From Qaidamihabitans albus (GTDB lineage: Bacteria; Actinomycetota; Actinomycetes; Mycobacteriales; Pseudonocardiaceae), in the NCBI RefSeq assembly GCF_016464705.1, contig NZ_JAEHOB010000017.1:1126-65125 (forward strand): DNA of 64,000 nt, written 5' to 3'. Positions within the stretch are counted from its first letter, which is position 1. Every line of letters begins with the position of its first letter. The position numbers and the translations under genes are program-made. Under the pieces are notes generated by a model that was not told where the DNA came from, made no database searches, and was given only the letters and a program-made list of their open reading frames with translations. Below, piece by piece: positions 1 through 7,957 of this stretch.

Positions 1-98
1 CGCGGGCCGGCCCCGCGCTGCCCGGACGTCGGAGAACGTCTCGGTACGGCGGAAAGTAATCGTTGAAGCATGGGAATGCTGCACCTCTCGTGATTCCG

Positions 99-141
99 GG
101 GTCGGTGCGGGTGCGGGGAGTACCCGCACCCGCACCGACCC
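99..141. terminator. Strong bidirectional terminator hairpin
   Basis: A perfect 19-bp inverted repeat (99-117 with 123-141) encloses a 5-nt loop. It lies 12 nt past the stop codon of the minus-strand gene that ends at 153. A run of four T follows the stem on the plus strand, so it can also stop plus-strand transcription coming from the left. Confidence 0.85.
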
Positions 142-152
142 GGTTTTCCTGG

Positions 153-3100
153 CTACAGCTCCTGCACCCGGATGTTGCGGAACTCGATCTGGTCGTTGTC
201 ACCGTGGTTCTGCAACCCGACGAAGCCGCTGCTGAACTGCCGCAGATCGGTCGGCGGATCGCCGGCCCGCGACGACTCCTTGCCGGGTGTGTTGTCGAAC
301 TCGTTGATCACCACGCCGTTGCGGATGATCGTGTAGTGCTGCCCGACAACACGGATCTCGTAGTTGTTCCACTCGCCCTTCGGGGTCACGCCGGCCTGGT
401 CCAGTCCGACCCGGTCGAAGTTGTAGATCGAACCGGTCTTCTGGGGCTCACCCGACTCCCCGTCGTAGATCTGGACCTCCTGGCCGCAGTAGATCGCGAC
501 CCACGCCGCGGAGTTCCGTGCCGCACCCTGCTTCCCGCATTCGGGACGCTCGTCGAGCGGGGTGTTCGGGTTCGGGAACCTGGTGAAGACACCGCTGTTC
601 GCCCGGTGCCCTTCGGCCGCGATGTCCTTGAACTGGAGCTTCAACGAGAAGTCGCCGAACTCCTTGGCCGAGTACCACAGCATTCCCAGGCCGCCACGAG
701 CACGCAGCGATCCGTCCGGCCGCAACTCGAAGTGCCCGCCAGGTGCCTGCTCCCATCCGCGCAGGGACTCGTGTGTCCCGTTGAAGATGGGCTCGTATCC
801 GGTGTAGCCCTTCTTGCCGATGTCGGACTTGGCCGCCGCGCTGGTCAGCTTTCCCTTCTCCTTGCCGCTGACGACGCCGTCCCTCTTCATCGGGTCGATC
901 ACACCGTTGACGTGCTCGACGAACGCGCCGTGGCTGTCCCACGTGCCCTCGTCGTCGATCAGGTCGTTGATGGTGCAGCCGCCACCGACCTGCTTGTTGG
1001 CCACACCGGTGTCGGTGTCACCGATCCACACCGACTCCCGCTCGTCCGGCACGACACACTCGATGCTGACCTCGGTCTCCGTGGTCGCCTTCTCGCCGTC
1101 GGCGTAGGTCACCGTCAGCTTCGCGGTGTAGTTGCCGACCTTGGCGTAGGTGTGCCTCGGGTTGGCCTCCTTCGACTTGCCGCCGTCGCCGAAGTCCCAC
1201 TCGTAGGACACGCCACCGGACTTCTCGCCGGTGAACGCGACCGTCAGCGGCCTGTTGTGCAGCGAAGTGGCCGATGCGGTCGGTGCCGGCGTCGCCGGGC
1301 CTCCCTTGTAGCTGATCCGGATCAGCTTCTGGTTGTCGTGCAGGCTGAAGAAGCCGCCCGCGTAGTCGAGCATGTAGAGCGCACCGTCCGGACCGAACTT
1401 CGCGTCCATCCACGCCTGGAGCTCGTTGTTGCCGCCACCGCCCCGGATGATCTGACGCAGGCTCTCGGCATGGACCGGGGGACCGGCCTCGTCCACGGTG
1501 TCCGGGTCGACGGTCAGCGCGACACGGTTGTTCGCGTTGCAGTTGTCACCGATGAACCACTTGTTGTCCCAGTGCTCGGGCCACGCGACCCCGCTCTTCG
1601 TGTCCACTTCGGAGCGGTGGTAGGTGGGACCGTCCATGATCGCCTGGCAGCCACCCTTCAGGTAGGGCTGCGTGTAGGTGGCGTCCTCTTCGTTGTAGGT
1701 GGGGACACCACTGCCGTCGTCCCGGGTGGGGAAGACCGGCCCGCCGCCGTTCGGCGAGTACCAGATCATGTTGTCCCGGATCGGCGGGATGTCCACGAGC
1801 CCGGTGTTGGCCGGCGAGGTGTTCTTCGGGTTGTCGCAGTCGTACCAGCCGGTGAGCACGCTGGCGTCGGTGTCGCTGCGGTCGCGGTAGGGCTGCCGGT
1901 TGCCCATGCAGTAGGGCCAGCCCTGGTTGCCCGCCGAGGTGATGATGGTCGCGGTCTCGTACTTCGCCGGGCCGAGCTCCGGGCTCGGCTTGCCCGCGTC
2001 CGGACCGACCCAGGCCGCGGTCAGCCAGTCGTTCTTCTTGTCGTAGGCCAGCCGCGAGATGTTGCGCACGCCCATCACGTAGATCTCCGGGCGGGTCTTG
2101 TCTCCCGGATCGTCGGCCTCGGGGAACAGGTTCCCCTCGGGGATCGTGTAGGTGCCGTCGTCCTCAGGGTGGATCCGCAGGATCTTGCCGTTCAGGTCGT
2201 TGGTGTTACCGGAGGTCCGGCGCGCGTCCTGGAAGGAGATGCCCTTGTACTGCTCACTCCAGTTGTTGCCGGAGTAGCCGCTCGAGCCCTGCGACGAGTT
2301 GTTGTCACCGGAGCCGATGTAGAGGTTGCCGTCGTTGTCGAAGGCCATGCCCCCACCCGCGTGGCAGCAGCTGTGGATCTGGGTGTCCCACTGCAGCAGG
2401 TCCTTGCGGGTGCTCTGGTCGATCGTCTCCGTCTCGAGGTCGTAGGTGAACCGCGAAACCGTCCGCTGACCGATCCGCTTGTCGCGGTCGATCGAGTCGT
2501 GCGGCATCCAGAAGACGTAGAACCAGCCGTTCTTCTCGAAGTCGGGGTCCAGCGTCATGCCGACGAGGCCTTCCTCGTTCTTCACGAGCTCGCTGCCGCT
2601 GCCCCTGTTGCCCATCACTTCCAGCGTGGTGAGGAGCTTGACCTCCTCGGTGGCCGGATCCCACTGGTGGATGGTGCCGCAGCCGAGGCCGACGTTCGGG
2701 TCGTCCCAGCTGGGGATCGGACCGGACGGGCAGGCTGCCTTGCCGATGTAGAAGACCTTGCCGCCGGGGGCGATGGTCAGGCCGTGCGGCTCGCCGATCT
2801 GGTCGAGCTCGCCCGGCTTGTTCTTGGCGGTCAGCCGCTCGATCTCGTAGTTCGCCCCGATGGTCGCCTGGCAGTCGCCGCGGACCATGCCGGTGGTCCA
2901 CTTGAGCGCGCCGAGCAGGTGACTCCGGAAGCCGTCCTCGGTGTAGCTCTCCGCGGTGCCACCCATTCCCGTGTAGAAGGAGCGGCCGCCGTCGTAGTCA
3001 CGGCACCAGGAGACCGGGTGGAACGGGCCGTTCGCCCCCTTGCCCGGGTCGTAGCTCTTCTCCTCGACCTGCGCGACCGTATGGACCTCGCCGCTCGGGT

Positions 3101-4172
3101 TCGGGTCCCAGTTGATCCACCTGTCGGACCGGGTCCAGTTCTGCGGCAGCCCCTCGTTGGCCGGGTGCTGCCGGTCGACGACGTTGACCGTCGCCTCCTG
3201 CACGGGGATCTCCGGCTCCGGATCCGTCGTCGCGTCGCCGGTGAAGAACTGGAGCTCGGCGAGCTGCGTCAGGCCGTCACCGGCGTTCGCGGTGATGTCC
3301 AGCCGGTAGTGCTGGTAGGACTCGGTGTTGTCGAACCGGTAGTCCTTGGTCTGGAAGCGGTCCGGGAAGTCCTCCCCGGTCCTGCGGTCGAGGTCCGTCC
3401 AGTTCTGCCCGTCCTGGGAGCCCTGCAGGGTCCAGTCCTTCGGGTCCCGGCCGTCGAAGTCGTTGGCGGAGGTCAGCGCGTAGTGCGAGACCGCCGCGGA
3501 TTCGGCGAGCCGGACGGTGATCGTTGCGGTCGGGTCGAACGTCAGCCACTTGGTGCCCGTGTCGCCGTCGGCGAGGTTCGCCGCGACCTCGTTCGGCGGG
3601 TTCTCCCCGCTCGCGGTGACTTCAGCGACCTCCTCGGGGTCGGGAAGCGCACCGACCGGCCGGGTGCCGATCAGGCCGCTGAACCACTCCGAGCGCTCCT
3701 GCGCCCGTGCGGCGTCCCGGACACCGAGGAAGCCGCCGCCGTCCCTGACGTAGCCCTTGAGCGCGTCCTCCTGGCTCGCGGTGAGCTCGGTGCCCTCGGC
3801 GGAGAGGAAGACGACGCCGCGATACTTGTCCAGGTTCCGTGCGGAGAAGGCGCCGGGATCGGTGGACTCCTCCACGGTGAAACCGTTGTTCGCGCCCAGT
3901 TCCTCGATGGCGTCCACGGCCTGGTTGACCGGATCGTCCTGCTCGGCCGCCGCACCGTGGAACACCAGTACGTTCACCGCGTCCTGCTTCGGTGCGGCGG
4001 CCTGGTCGCCGGGAACCTCCGGCTGCGCCGCCTTCCCCGGCGCGGCCAGCGCCGGCGCCGCGGCGAGTCCGAGGGCGAGCGTGGCGCCCGTGAACAGAAC
4101 CGTCGCGCGCCGCAGCGAACCCGGTCGTGCGCGACCGTTGCGGGGTAACGTTAATCGACCTCTTCGAGCCAT
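153..4172 (-). CDS. Secreted ThuA / discoidin / PQQ sugar dehydrogenase / PKD / DUF1080 protein
   Basis: A protein of 1339 aa. ATG 4172 is chosen because AAGGAG lies 6 nt upstream and an Arg-rich signal peptide ending ...ALA near residue 43 follows. Domains in order: the first half of a ThuA-like domain (about 58-180), an F5/8-type C (discoidin) module (about 195-315), the rest of ThuA with the family's WCR-YDGGRSFYTG block (to about 440), a PQQ-type glucose/sorbosone dehydrogenase beta-propeller (about 455-930, with the HSCCHAGGG motif), a PKD domain with WDFGDG (about 945-1030), and a C-terminal DUF1080 / 3-keto-disaccharide hydrolase-like lectin fold (about 1110-1339). The likely role is extracellular oxidation or hydrolysis of a bound polysaccharide or 3-keto-glycoside. 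Proteins with ThuA, GSDH, PKD and DUF1080 in a row are known in actinomycetes, but the discoidin insertion within ThuA is unusual. The substrate is not predictable. Confidence 0.9.
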   Translation of the reverse strand: MARRGRLTLPRNGRARPGSLRRATVLFTGATLALGLAAAPALAAPGKAAQPEVPGDQAAAPKQDAVNVLVFHGAAAEQDDPVNQAVDAIEELGANNGFTVEESTDPGAFSARNLDKYRGVVFLSAEGTELTASQEDALKGYVRDGGGFLGVRDAARAQERSEWFSGLIGTRPVGALPDPEEVAEVTASGENPPNEVAANLADGDTGTKWLTFDPTATITVRLAESAAVSHYALTSANDFDGRDPKDWTLQGSQDGQNWTDLDRRTGEDFPDRFQTKDYRFDNTESYQHYRLDITANAGDGLTQLAELQFFTGDATTDPEPEIPVQEATVNVVDRQHPANEGLPQNWTRSDRWINWDPNPSGEVHTVAQVEEKSYDPGKGANGPFHPVSWCRDYDGGRSFYTGMGGTAESYTEDGFRSHLLGALKWTTGMVRGDCQATIGANYEIERLTAKNKPGELDQIGEPHGLTIAPGGKVFYIGKAACPSGPIPSWDDPNVGLGCGTIHQWDPATEEVKLLTTLEVMGNRGSGSELVKNEEGLVGMTLDPDFEKNGWFYVFWMPHDSIDRDKRIGQRTVSRFTYDLETETIDQSTRKDLLQWDTQIHSCCHAGGGMAFDNDGNLYIGSGDNNSSQGSSGYSGNNWSEQYKGISFQDARRTSGNTNDLNGKILRIHPEDDGTYTIPEGNLFPEADDPGDKTRPEIYVMGVRNISRLAYDKKNDWLTAAWVGPDAGKPSPELGPAKYETATIITSAGNQGWPYCMGNRQPYRDRSDTDASVLTGWYDCDNPKNTSPANTGLVDIPPIRDNMIWYSPNGGGPVFPTRDDGSGVPTYNEEDATYTQPYLKGGCQAIMDGPTYHRSEVDTKSGVAWPEHWDNKWFIGDNCNANNRVALTVDPDTVDEAGPPVHAESLRQIIRGGGGNNELQAWMDAKFGPDGALYMLDYAGGFFSLHDNQKLIRISYKGGPATPAPTASATSLHNRPLTVAFTGEKSGGVSYEWDFGDGGKSKEANPRHTYAKVGNYTAKLTVTYADGEKATTETEVSIECVVPDERESVWIGDTDTGVANKQVGGGCTINDLIDDEGTWDSHGAFVEHVNGVIDPMKRDGVVSGKEKGKLTSAAAKSDIGKKGYTGYEPIFNGTHESLRGWEQAPGGHFELRPDGSLRARGGLGMLWYSAKEFGDFSLKLQFKDIAAEGHRANSGVFTRFPNPNTPLDERPECGKQGAARNSAAWVAIYCGQEVQIYDGESGEPQKTGSIYNFDRVGLDQAGVTPKGEWNNYEIRVVGQHYTIIRNGVVINEFDNTPGKESSRAGDPPTDLRQFSSGFVGLQNHGDNDQIEFRNIRVQEL

Positions 4173-4241
4173 CCTTACTCCTTCACTCGTGGTTCTGCCC
4201 GGTGACGGCGTGGGAGCTCCCACGTCCGTTCCGGGAGCCGG

Positions 4242-5279
4242 CTAACCCTCGTGCCCATGACCTCCGTCGTGTTGGTGCCCGTAGTAGCGGTCCAATGCGG
4301 CCTGTGCGCCCTCGGGGAGGCTGCCGTCCTCGTTGCGGACAAGGAAAACGCCGGCCATGCCACCATCCGAGTGGAACTGCACGTGGCAGTGGTACATCCA
4401 GACGCCGGGGCCGACGCCCTCGCCTGCGATCACCTGGAAGCCGAACGAGTCGCCGGGGTTGAGATCCCGGTTGTCGATCACCTGGCTCGAGTCGTTCGGA
4501 CCCTCGAGCATTCCGGTGCGGTTGTTCGCCCAGCGGTGGGCGTGCAGGTGGAAGGTGTGGAACGTGTTGCCGTGCCCGATCGCGACGAACTCGACCCGCT
4601 CGCCGAGACGTGCCTCCAGCAGTGGGACCTCGGGCGCCATCTTGTTGTTGATCGTCATGTCGTTGAAGACGACGGTGAACTGCCGGTCGGGCAGCAGGTC
4701 GCCGCGGCGCCGGACGATCAGCGCGCCGTACAGGCCGGCGCGGAGGCCGTCGGTGCCGTGGTCGCCGCCCATGGCGTGGTCGTGGTAGTGCCAGTAGCCC
4801 GCACTGCCGGGCATCCACAGGCCGCCCTTGGCCTTGAACGGAGCCCGCGTGCGCCAGACGTACGTGCGTGTCTCGCCGGGTTCGTTGAAGGAGTCGTTGA
4901 GCGGGCTGCCGTCGGAGTCGACGCTGTAGTCGACGCCGTGCGGGTGGATCGACAGCCGTTTGGTGGTGTTGTTGACCAGCTCCACCTCGAGGGTGTCACC
5001 CTCCCAGATCTCGAGGATCGGCCCGGGGATCGTGGCCTCGCCCGGCGCGAGCCCGTAGCCGATCTGGGCGCCGGGCAGTTCCTCGGCGTACATGGTGATC
5101 CGGCGGGTCGTGCCCTGCTGCGGGTTCTCGCCCCTGTTTCCCTGGGCGGCCGCCAGGGGTGCGCTGCCGAGCGTCGCACCGACCACGGGCGCGGCGACGC
5201 CCACCGCGGCGCCGGCCAGCATCGAACGCCGGGACACCTGCCGCCGGAACTGCCCTGTCTGGGCATGTTTGTCACTCAT
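4242..5279 (-). CDS. Two-domain (small) laccase, Tat-exported
   Basis: A protein of 345 aa from ATG 5279, preceded by GGAG. The N-terminus carries a twin-arginine motif (SRRSMLAG) and a hydrophobic stretch ending in AAAQG, so export is by Tat with copper probably loaded first. All four copper-binding blocks are present: HPHG, HYHDH, HTFHLHAHRW and the C-terminal HCHVQFHSDGGM. Length and motif spacing match the trimeric small laccases of actinomycetes (SLAC type), which oxidise phenolics and aryl amines with O2. It ends 69 nt upstream of the giant PQQ-dehydrogenase gene on the same strand, so the two extracellular oxidoreductases may be co-transcribed. A three-domain laccase and a copper nitrite reductase are excluded by the size and the HCH-x3-H motif. 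Confidence 0.93.
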   Translation of the reverse strand: MSDKHAQTGQFRRQVSRRSMLAGAAVGVAAPVVGATLGSAPLAAAQGNRGENPQQGTTRRITMYAEELPGAQIGYGLAPGEATIPGPILEIWEGDTLEVELVNNTTKRLSIHPHGVDYSVDSDGSPLNDSFNEPGETRTYVWRTRAPFKAKGGLWMPGSAGYWHYHDHAMGGDHGTDGLRAGLYGALIVRRRGDLLPDRQFTVVFNDMTINNKMAPEVPLLEARLGERVEFVAIGHGNTFHTFHLHAHRWANNRTGMLEGPNDSSQVIDNRDLNPGDSFGFQVIAGEGVGPGVWMYHCHVQFHSDGGMAGVFLVRNEDGSLPEGAQAALDRYYGHQHDGGHGHEG

Positions 5280-5730
5280 GTGTCTCCATTTCGGTCTTCC
5301 CCGGGCACCGGCGCGGGGGGAACGGGCGCGGGCCGGCGATGCCTCTCGTACGCCAATGTCCGGAGTGGACTGCCGAGGAAGTCGCGGTTCGCGGGGGGAA
5401 GAAGCGGGCATCGACGCGGCACACCGCCCGGCAACGGGAAGTGTCCGTACGCGGCGGGCACGGGGTCCGTACCCTCGCCTGCTGTAGTGACGACCCGATC
5501 ACACTGCCTCGCCTCCTGCGCCGAGGATTTCGGTTGGGACGTTAATTACTTCCGGGCCTCACGTAAATATCTATGGTCAACCTGATCTAACTTCTGCTGC
5601 GTTAAGACAGAAGTTGCTGGGCCGAACGGGCTAGGGCAGGAGACTGTTCGGTCGCACCGAGCCGCGCGGGCGCTACGAACGCCTCACCGCGTGGCACGCG
5701 GGTTTCGCCCTGGCCCTCGCCGGGGGACCG
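5280..5730. promoter_or_regulatory. Laccase upstream region with a palindrome
   Basis: No convincing gene. The stretch 5540-5615 is clearly more A/T-rich than its surroundings and contains an 8-bp perfect inverted repeat, AACTTCTG and CAGAAGTT, at 5589-5596 and 5608-5615 with an 11-nt spacer. It is a plausible operator or weak hairpin upstream of the laccase gene. No clear -35/-10 pair could be assigned. Confidence 0.4.
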
Positions 5731-6519
5731 TCAGCGCGCTCCCGAGCCCGGTTCCGCCGACCATGCGGCCAGCGTGGGCTCCAGCCGCGTGTAGAGCTCG
5801 GGGTCGAGTGCCATCCCCGTGTGTGAGCTGCGCACCTCGGCGTGGTCGGCGTACGGATCGAGGCACAGCTGCCACGGGATGACCGCGTCGGCGCGCGAGT
5901 ACATCGTGAGGGCGGGAACGTCCTCCGGCAACGCGGCCGTGAGCTCCGCCTTGTTGCGCTGAAAGCAGGGGCCGGCGAAGCAGTCGCGATCCAGCAGGCC
6001 GGGCAGGCCGAGGTCGGAAAGCCGGGCCAGTGTCTCCGCGGTCCGGACCGCCTTCGGGTTCGCGCCGAGCGGGTCGGCGACCGGACTGCCTAGCATCACC
6101 AGGCCCCGCACCAGATCCGGCCGGCGAACAGCGACGAGGCGCCCGAGCCAGCCGCCGCGGCTCTGGCCCAGCACGACCACCCGCCGCCCGGTCGCCTCGG
6201 CGTGGGTCTCCAGCCTGCGTTCGATCCGGGCGACCAGGTCGCTGGTGCAGGCGACGTTGATGCCGATGCGGGCGCCGATCGGGCGGTAGCCGCGGGCCCG
6301 CAGCCACCTGCTCGTCAGGCTCAGGCTGCGGTCACCGAAGCCGAAGCCTGGGATGAGGAGCACGCCCTGCCCCGCTCCCTGGCGTGGATTCGCCCCGCGC
6401 CACACCGGATGTCGCAGCAGGCGCGGGATCATTCGCAACACGACGACGAGAAGCTGCTCCTGGGCGGCGGCGGTGATCGCCTGCGCGGTCCGCTCGGCGA
6501 GCTGACGTGACGTCCACAC
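5731..6519 (-). CDS. Alpha/beta hydrolase (lipase/esterase-like)
   Basis: A protein of 262 aa starting at GTG 6519, supported by GGAGGG about 7 nt upstream. An open frame extends much further upstream but loses all homology there. The fold signature is a VLLIPGFGFGD oxyanion-hole strand near residue 50 and the nucleophile elbow GQSRGG near residue 115. A late SHTGM block plausibly supplies the catalytic His. There is no signal peptide, although the N-terminus has a hydrophobic patch (LLVVVLRMI) that could associate with membrane. It is divergent from the fatty-acid desaturase gene across 351 nt, so a lipid role is possible but only inferred. Confidence 0.8.
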   Translation of the reverse strand: MWTSRQLAERTAQAITAAAQEQLLVVVLRMIPRLLRHPVWRGANPRQGAGQGVLLIPGFGFGDRSLSLTSRWLRARGYRPIGARIGINVACTSDLVARIERRLETHAEATGRRVVVLGQSRGGWLGRLVAVRRPDLVRGLVMLGSPVADPLGANPKAVRTAETLARLSDLGLPGLLDRDCFAGPCFQRNKAELTAALPEDVPALTMYSRADAVIPWQLCLDPYADHAEVRSSHTGMALDPELYTRLEPTLAAWSAEPGSGAR

Positions 6520-6870
6520 TTGCTCACCCTCCGTCCGTGCGACTCGCGCGTTGCCGCTGTGCGGAGCGAATACCCGCGAGATCGGGATCGACCCGTCGGC
6601 GTGGCGAAGCGGGCCTCGCCTCGGGTCGGCGCCGACCGGGCCACGCTGGTCGGCGTCGGGTTCGACCTTCGTGCAGATGAACAGTCGGCCAATGGGGCCG
6701 CAAACCGGCTGGACGGGCGTAGTGTGGGTAGTGCCGGAGGCCGATCGGACACCGACCGGGTGGCGATAGCCCCGGCACGGCATCGGCGCGGGCACACCGC
6801 GCTCGCCCCGCAGAGAGGCATTGAGCTCATTATCGACAACATCTCCCCCTCCGGAGCGGCGACCCGTTCC
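6520..6870. promoter_or_regulatory. Divergent intergenic region, hydrolase/desaturase
   Basis: 351 nt between two divergent genes. Open frames cross it on both strands, but none resembles a known protein. It must hold both promoters. No strong -35/-10 pair or palindrome stands out. Confidence 0.4.
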
Positions 6871-7863
6871 GTGAGCGACTACGCGGAGCTGTCCCGCAGA
6901 ATCCGCGGTGCCGGCCTGCTCGACCGGCGATATCGCTACTACGCCATGAAGATCACCGGCAACATCGTCGCCCTCGCCGGTGCGTGGGTCGCCTTCGCCT
7001 ACATCGGCGACTCCTGGTGGCAGCTGTTCGTCGCCGCGTTCCTGGCGATCGTGTTCGCGCAGCTGGCGTTCATCGGCCACGACGCCGGGCACAAGCAGAT
7101 TTTCCGGACCCGCAAGCCCAACGACGCGATCGGGACCGGGCACGGCGGGCTGGTCGGCATGAGCTACGGCTGGTGGATCAGCGGGCACAACCGCCACCAC
7201 GCCAACCCCAACCACGAGGATGACGACCCGGATCTCGACATCCCCGCGCTGGCGTTCACCAGCGGTCAGGCCCGCCTCAAGCGGGGCTTCTTGCGCTGGA
7301 TGGCGAAGCACCAGGCGTGGCTGTTCTTCCCGCTGCTCACCCTGGAGGGGCTGAACCTGCACGTGTCGGGCGTGCGTGCGCTGCTGCGCAAGGAGATCAA
7401 GTCCCGCCGCCTGGAGACGGCGCTGCTGCTGGGACATTTCGCGCTGTATCTCGGCGCGGTCTTCCTGGTTCTCTCGCCCGGCCTCGCCGTGGTGTTCATC
7501 GTCGTGCACCAGGGCCTGTGGGGCATCTACATGGGGTCGTCGTTCGCGCCCAACCACAAGGGCATGCCCACCATGACCGACGAGGACTCGCTGGACTTCC
7601 TGCGCAAGCAGGTACTGACCTCGCGCAACGTCCGTGGCGGACGGGTGGTGGACTTCGTGCTCGGCGGGCTGAACTACCAGATCGAGCACCACCTGTTCCC
7701 GAACATGCCGCGGCCCAACCTGCGCCACGCGCAGCCGATCGTCCGCCAGTTCTGCGCCGACCGCGGCATCCCGTACAGCCAGTGCGGTCTGTTCCGCTCC
7801 TACGGCTACGTGCTGCGGCACCTGCACGACATGGGCGCCCCGCTGCGCGCCGCCCGCGCCTGA
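6871..7863 (+). CDS. Membrane fatty-acid desaturase (acyl-lipid/acyl-CoA type)
   Basis: About 330 aa from GTG 6871. The start is uncertain: the only Shine-Dalgarno-like GGAG is 14 nt upstream, and homology begins at YAELSRRIR. It shows the three histidine boxes of membrane di-iron desaturases: HDAGH, HNRHH (followed by the acidic NHEDDDPD) and QIEHHLFPNMPR. Hydrophobic segments flank them. Such enzymes introduce a double bond into membrane-lipid or CoA-bound acyl chains, using electrons from a ferredoxin or an oxidoreductase. The family is common in mycobacteria and their relatives (DesA3-like). No electron-donor gene lies beside it. Transcription ends at the long hairpin at 7894-7941. Confidence 0.9.
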   Translation: MSDYAELSRRIRGAGLLDRRYRYYAMKITGNIVALAGAWVAFAYIGDSWWQLFVAAFLAIVFAQLAFIGHDAGHKQIFRTRKPNDAIGTGHGGLVGMSYGWWISGHNRHHANPNHEDDDPDLDIPALAFTSGQARLKRGFLRWMAKHQAWLFFPLLTLEGLNLHVSGVRALLRKEIKSRRLETALLLGHFALYLGAVFLVLSPGLAVVFIVVHQGLWGIYMGSSFAPNHKGMPTMTDEDSLDFLRKQVLTSRNVRGGRVVDFVLGGLNYQIEHHLFPNMPRPNLRHAQPIVRQFCADRGIPYSQCGLFRSYGYVLRHLHDMGAPLRAARA

Positions 7864-7893
7864 CCGGCTGCGGCGCAGGCACCCTCGAACCAC

Positions 7894-7941
7894 GCTCGTG
7901 AGTGTTGGCACGAGTTAGAACTCGGCTCAACACTCACGAGC
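7894..7941. terminator. Hairpin with nested palindrome, family copy 1
   Basis: A perfect 14-bp stem (7894-7907 with 7928-7941) lies between two convergent genes. The 20-nt loop itself holds CGAGTT-AG-AACTCG. A relative of the element, sharing the loop core CACGAGTTAGAAC and the stem word CTCGTGA, occurs at 22067-22112. Position and structure fit a bidirectional terminator. The conserved loop suggests a repeat family. Confidence 0.8.
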
Positions 7942-7957
7942 CTGCGGGGCCGGGACG

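Noticed and set aside
63-4148. A 1361-codon open frame opposite the giant ThuA/PQQ gene
   Set aside because: It is the antisense of a high-GC gene with strong third-position bias, has no recognisable domains, and its Val/Arg/Leu-rich composition is typical of such shadows.
5731-7911. Reading the hydrolase as a 726-aa protein
   Set aside because: The N-terminal 464 codons are antisense to the desaturase gene and have no homology; GTG 6519 has a good ribosome site at the start of homology.
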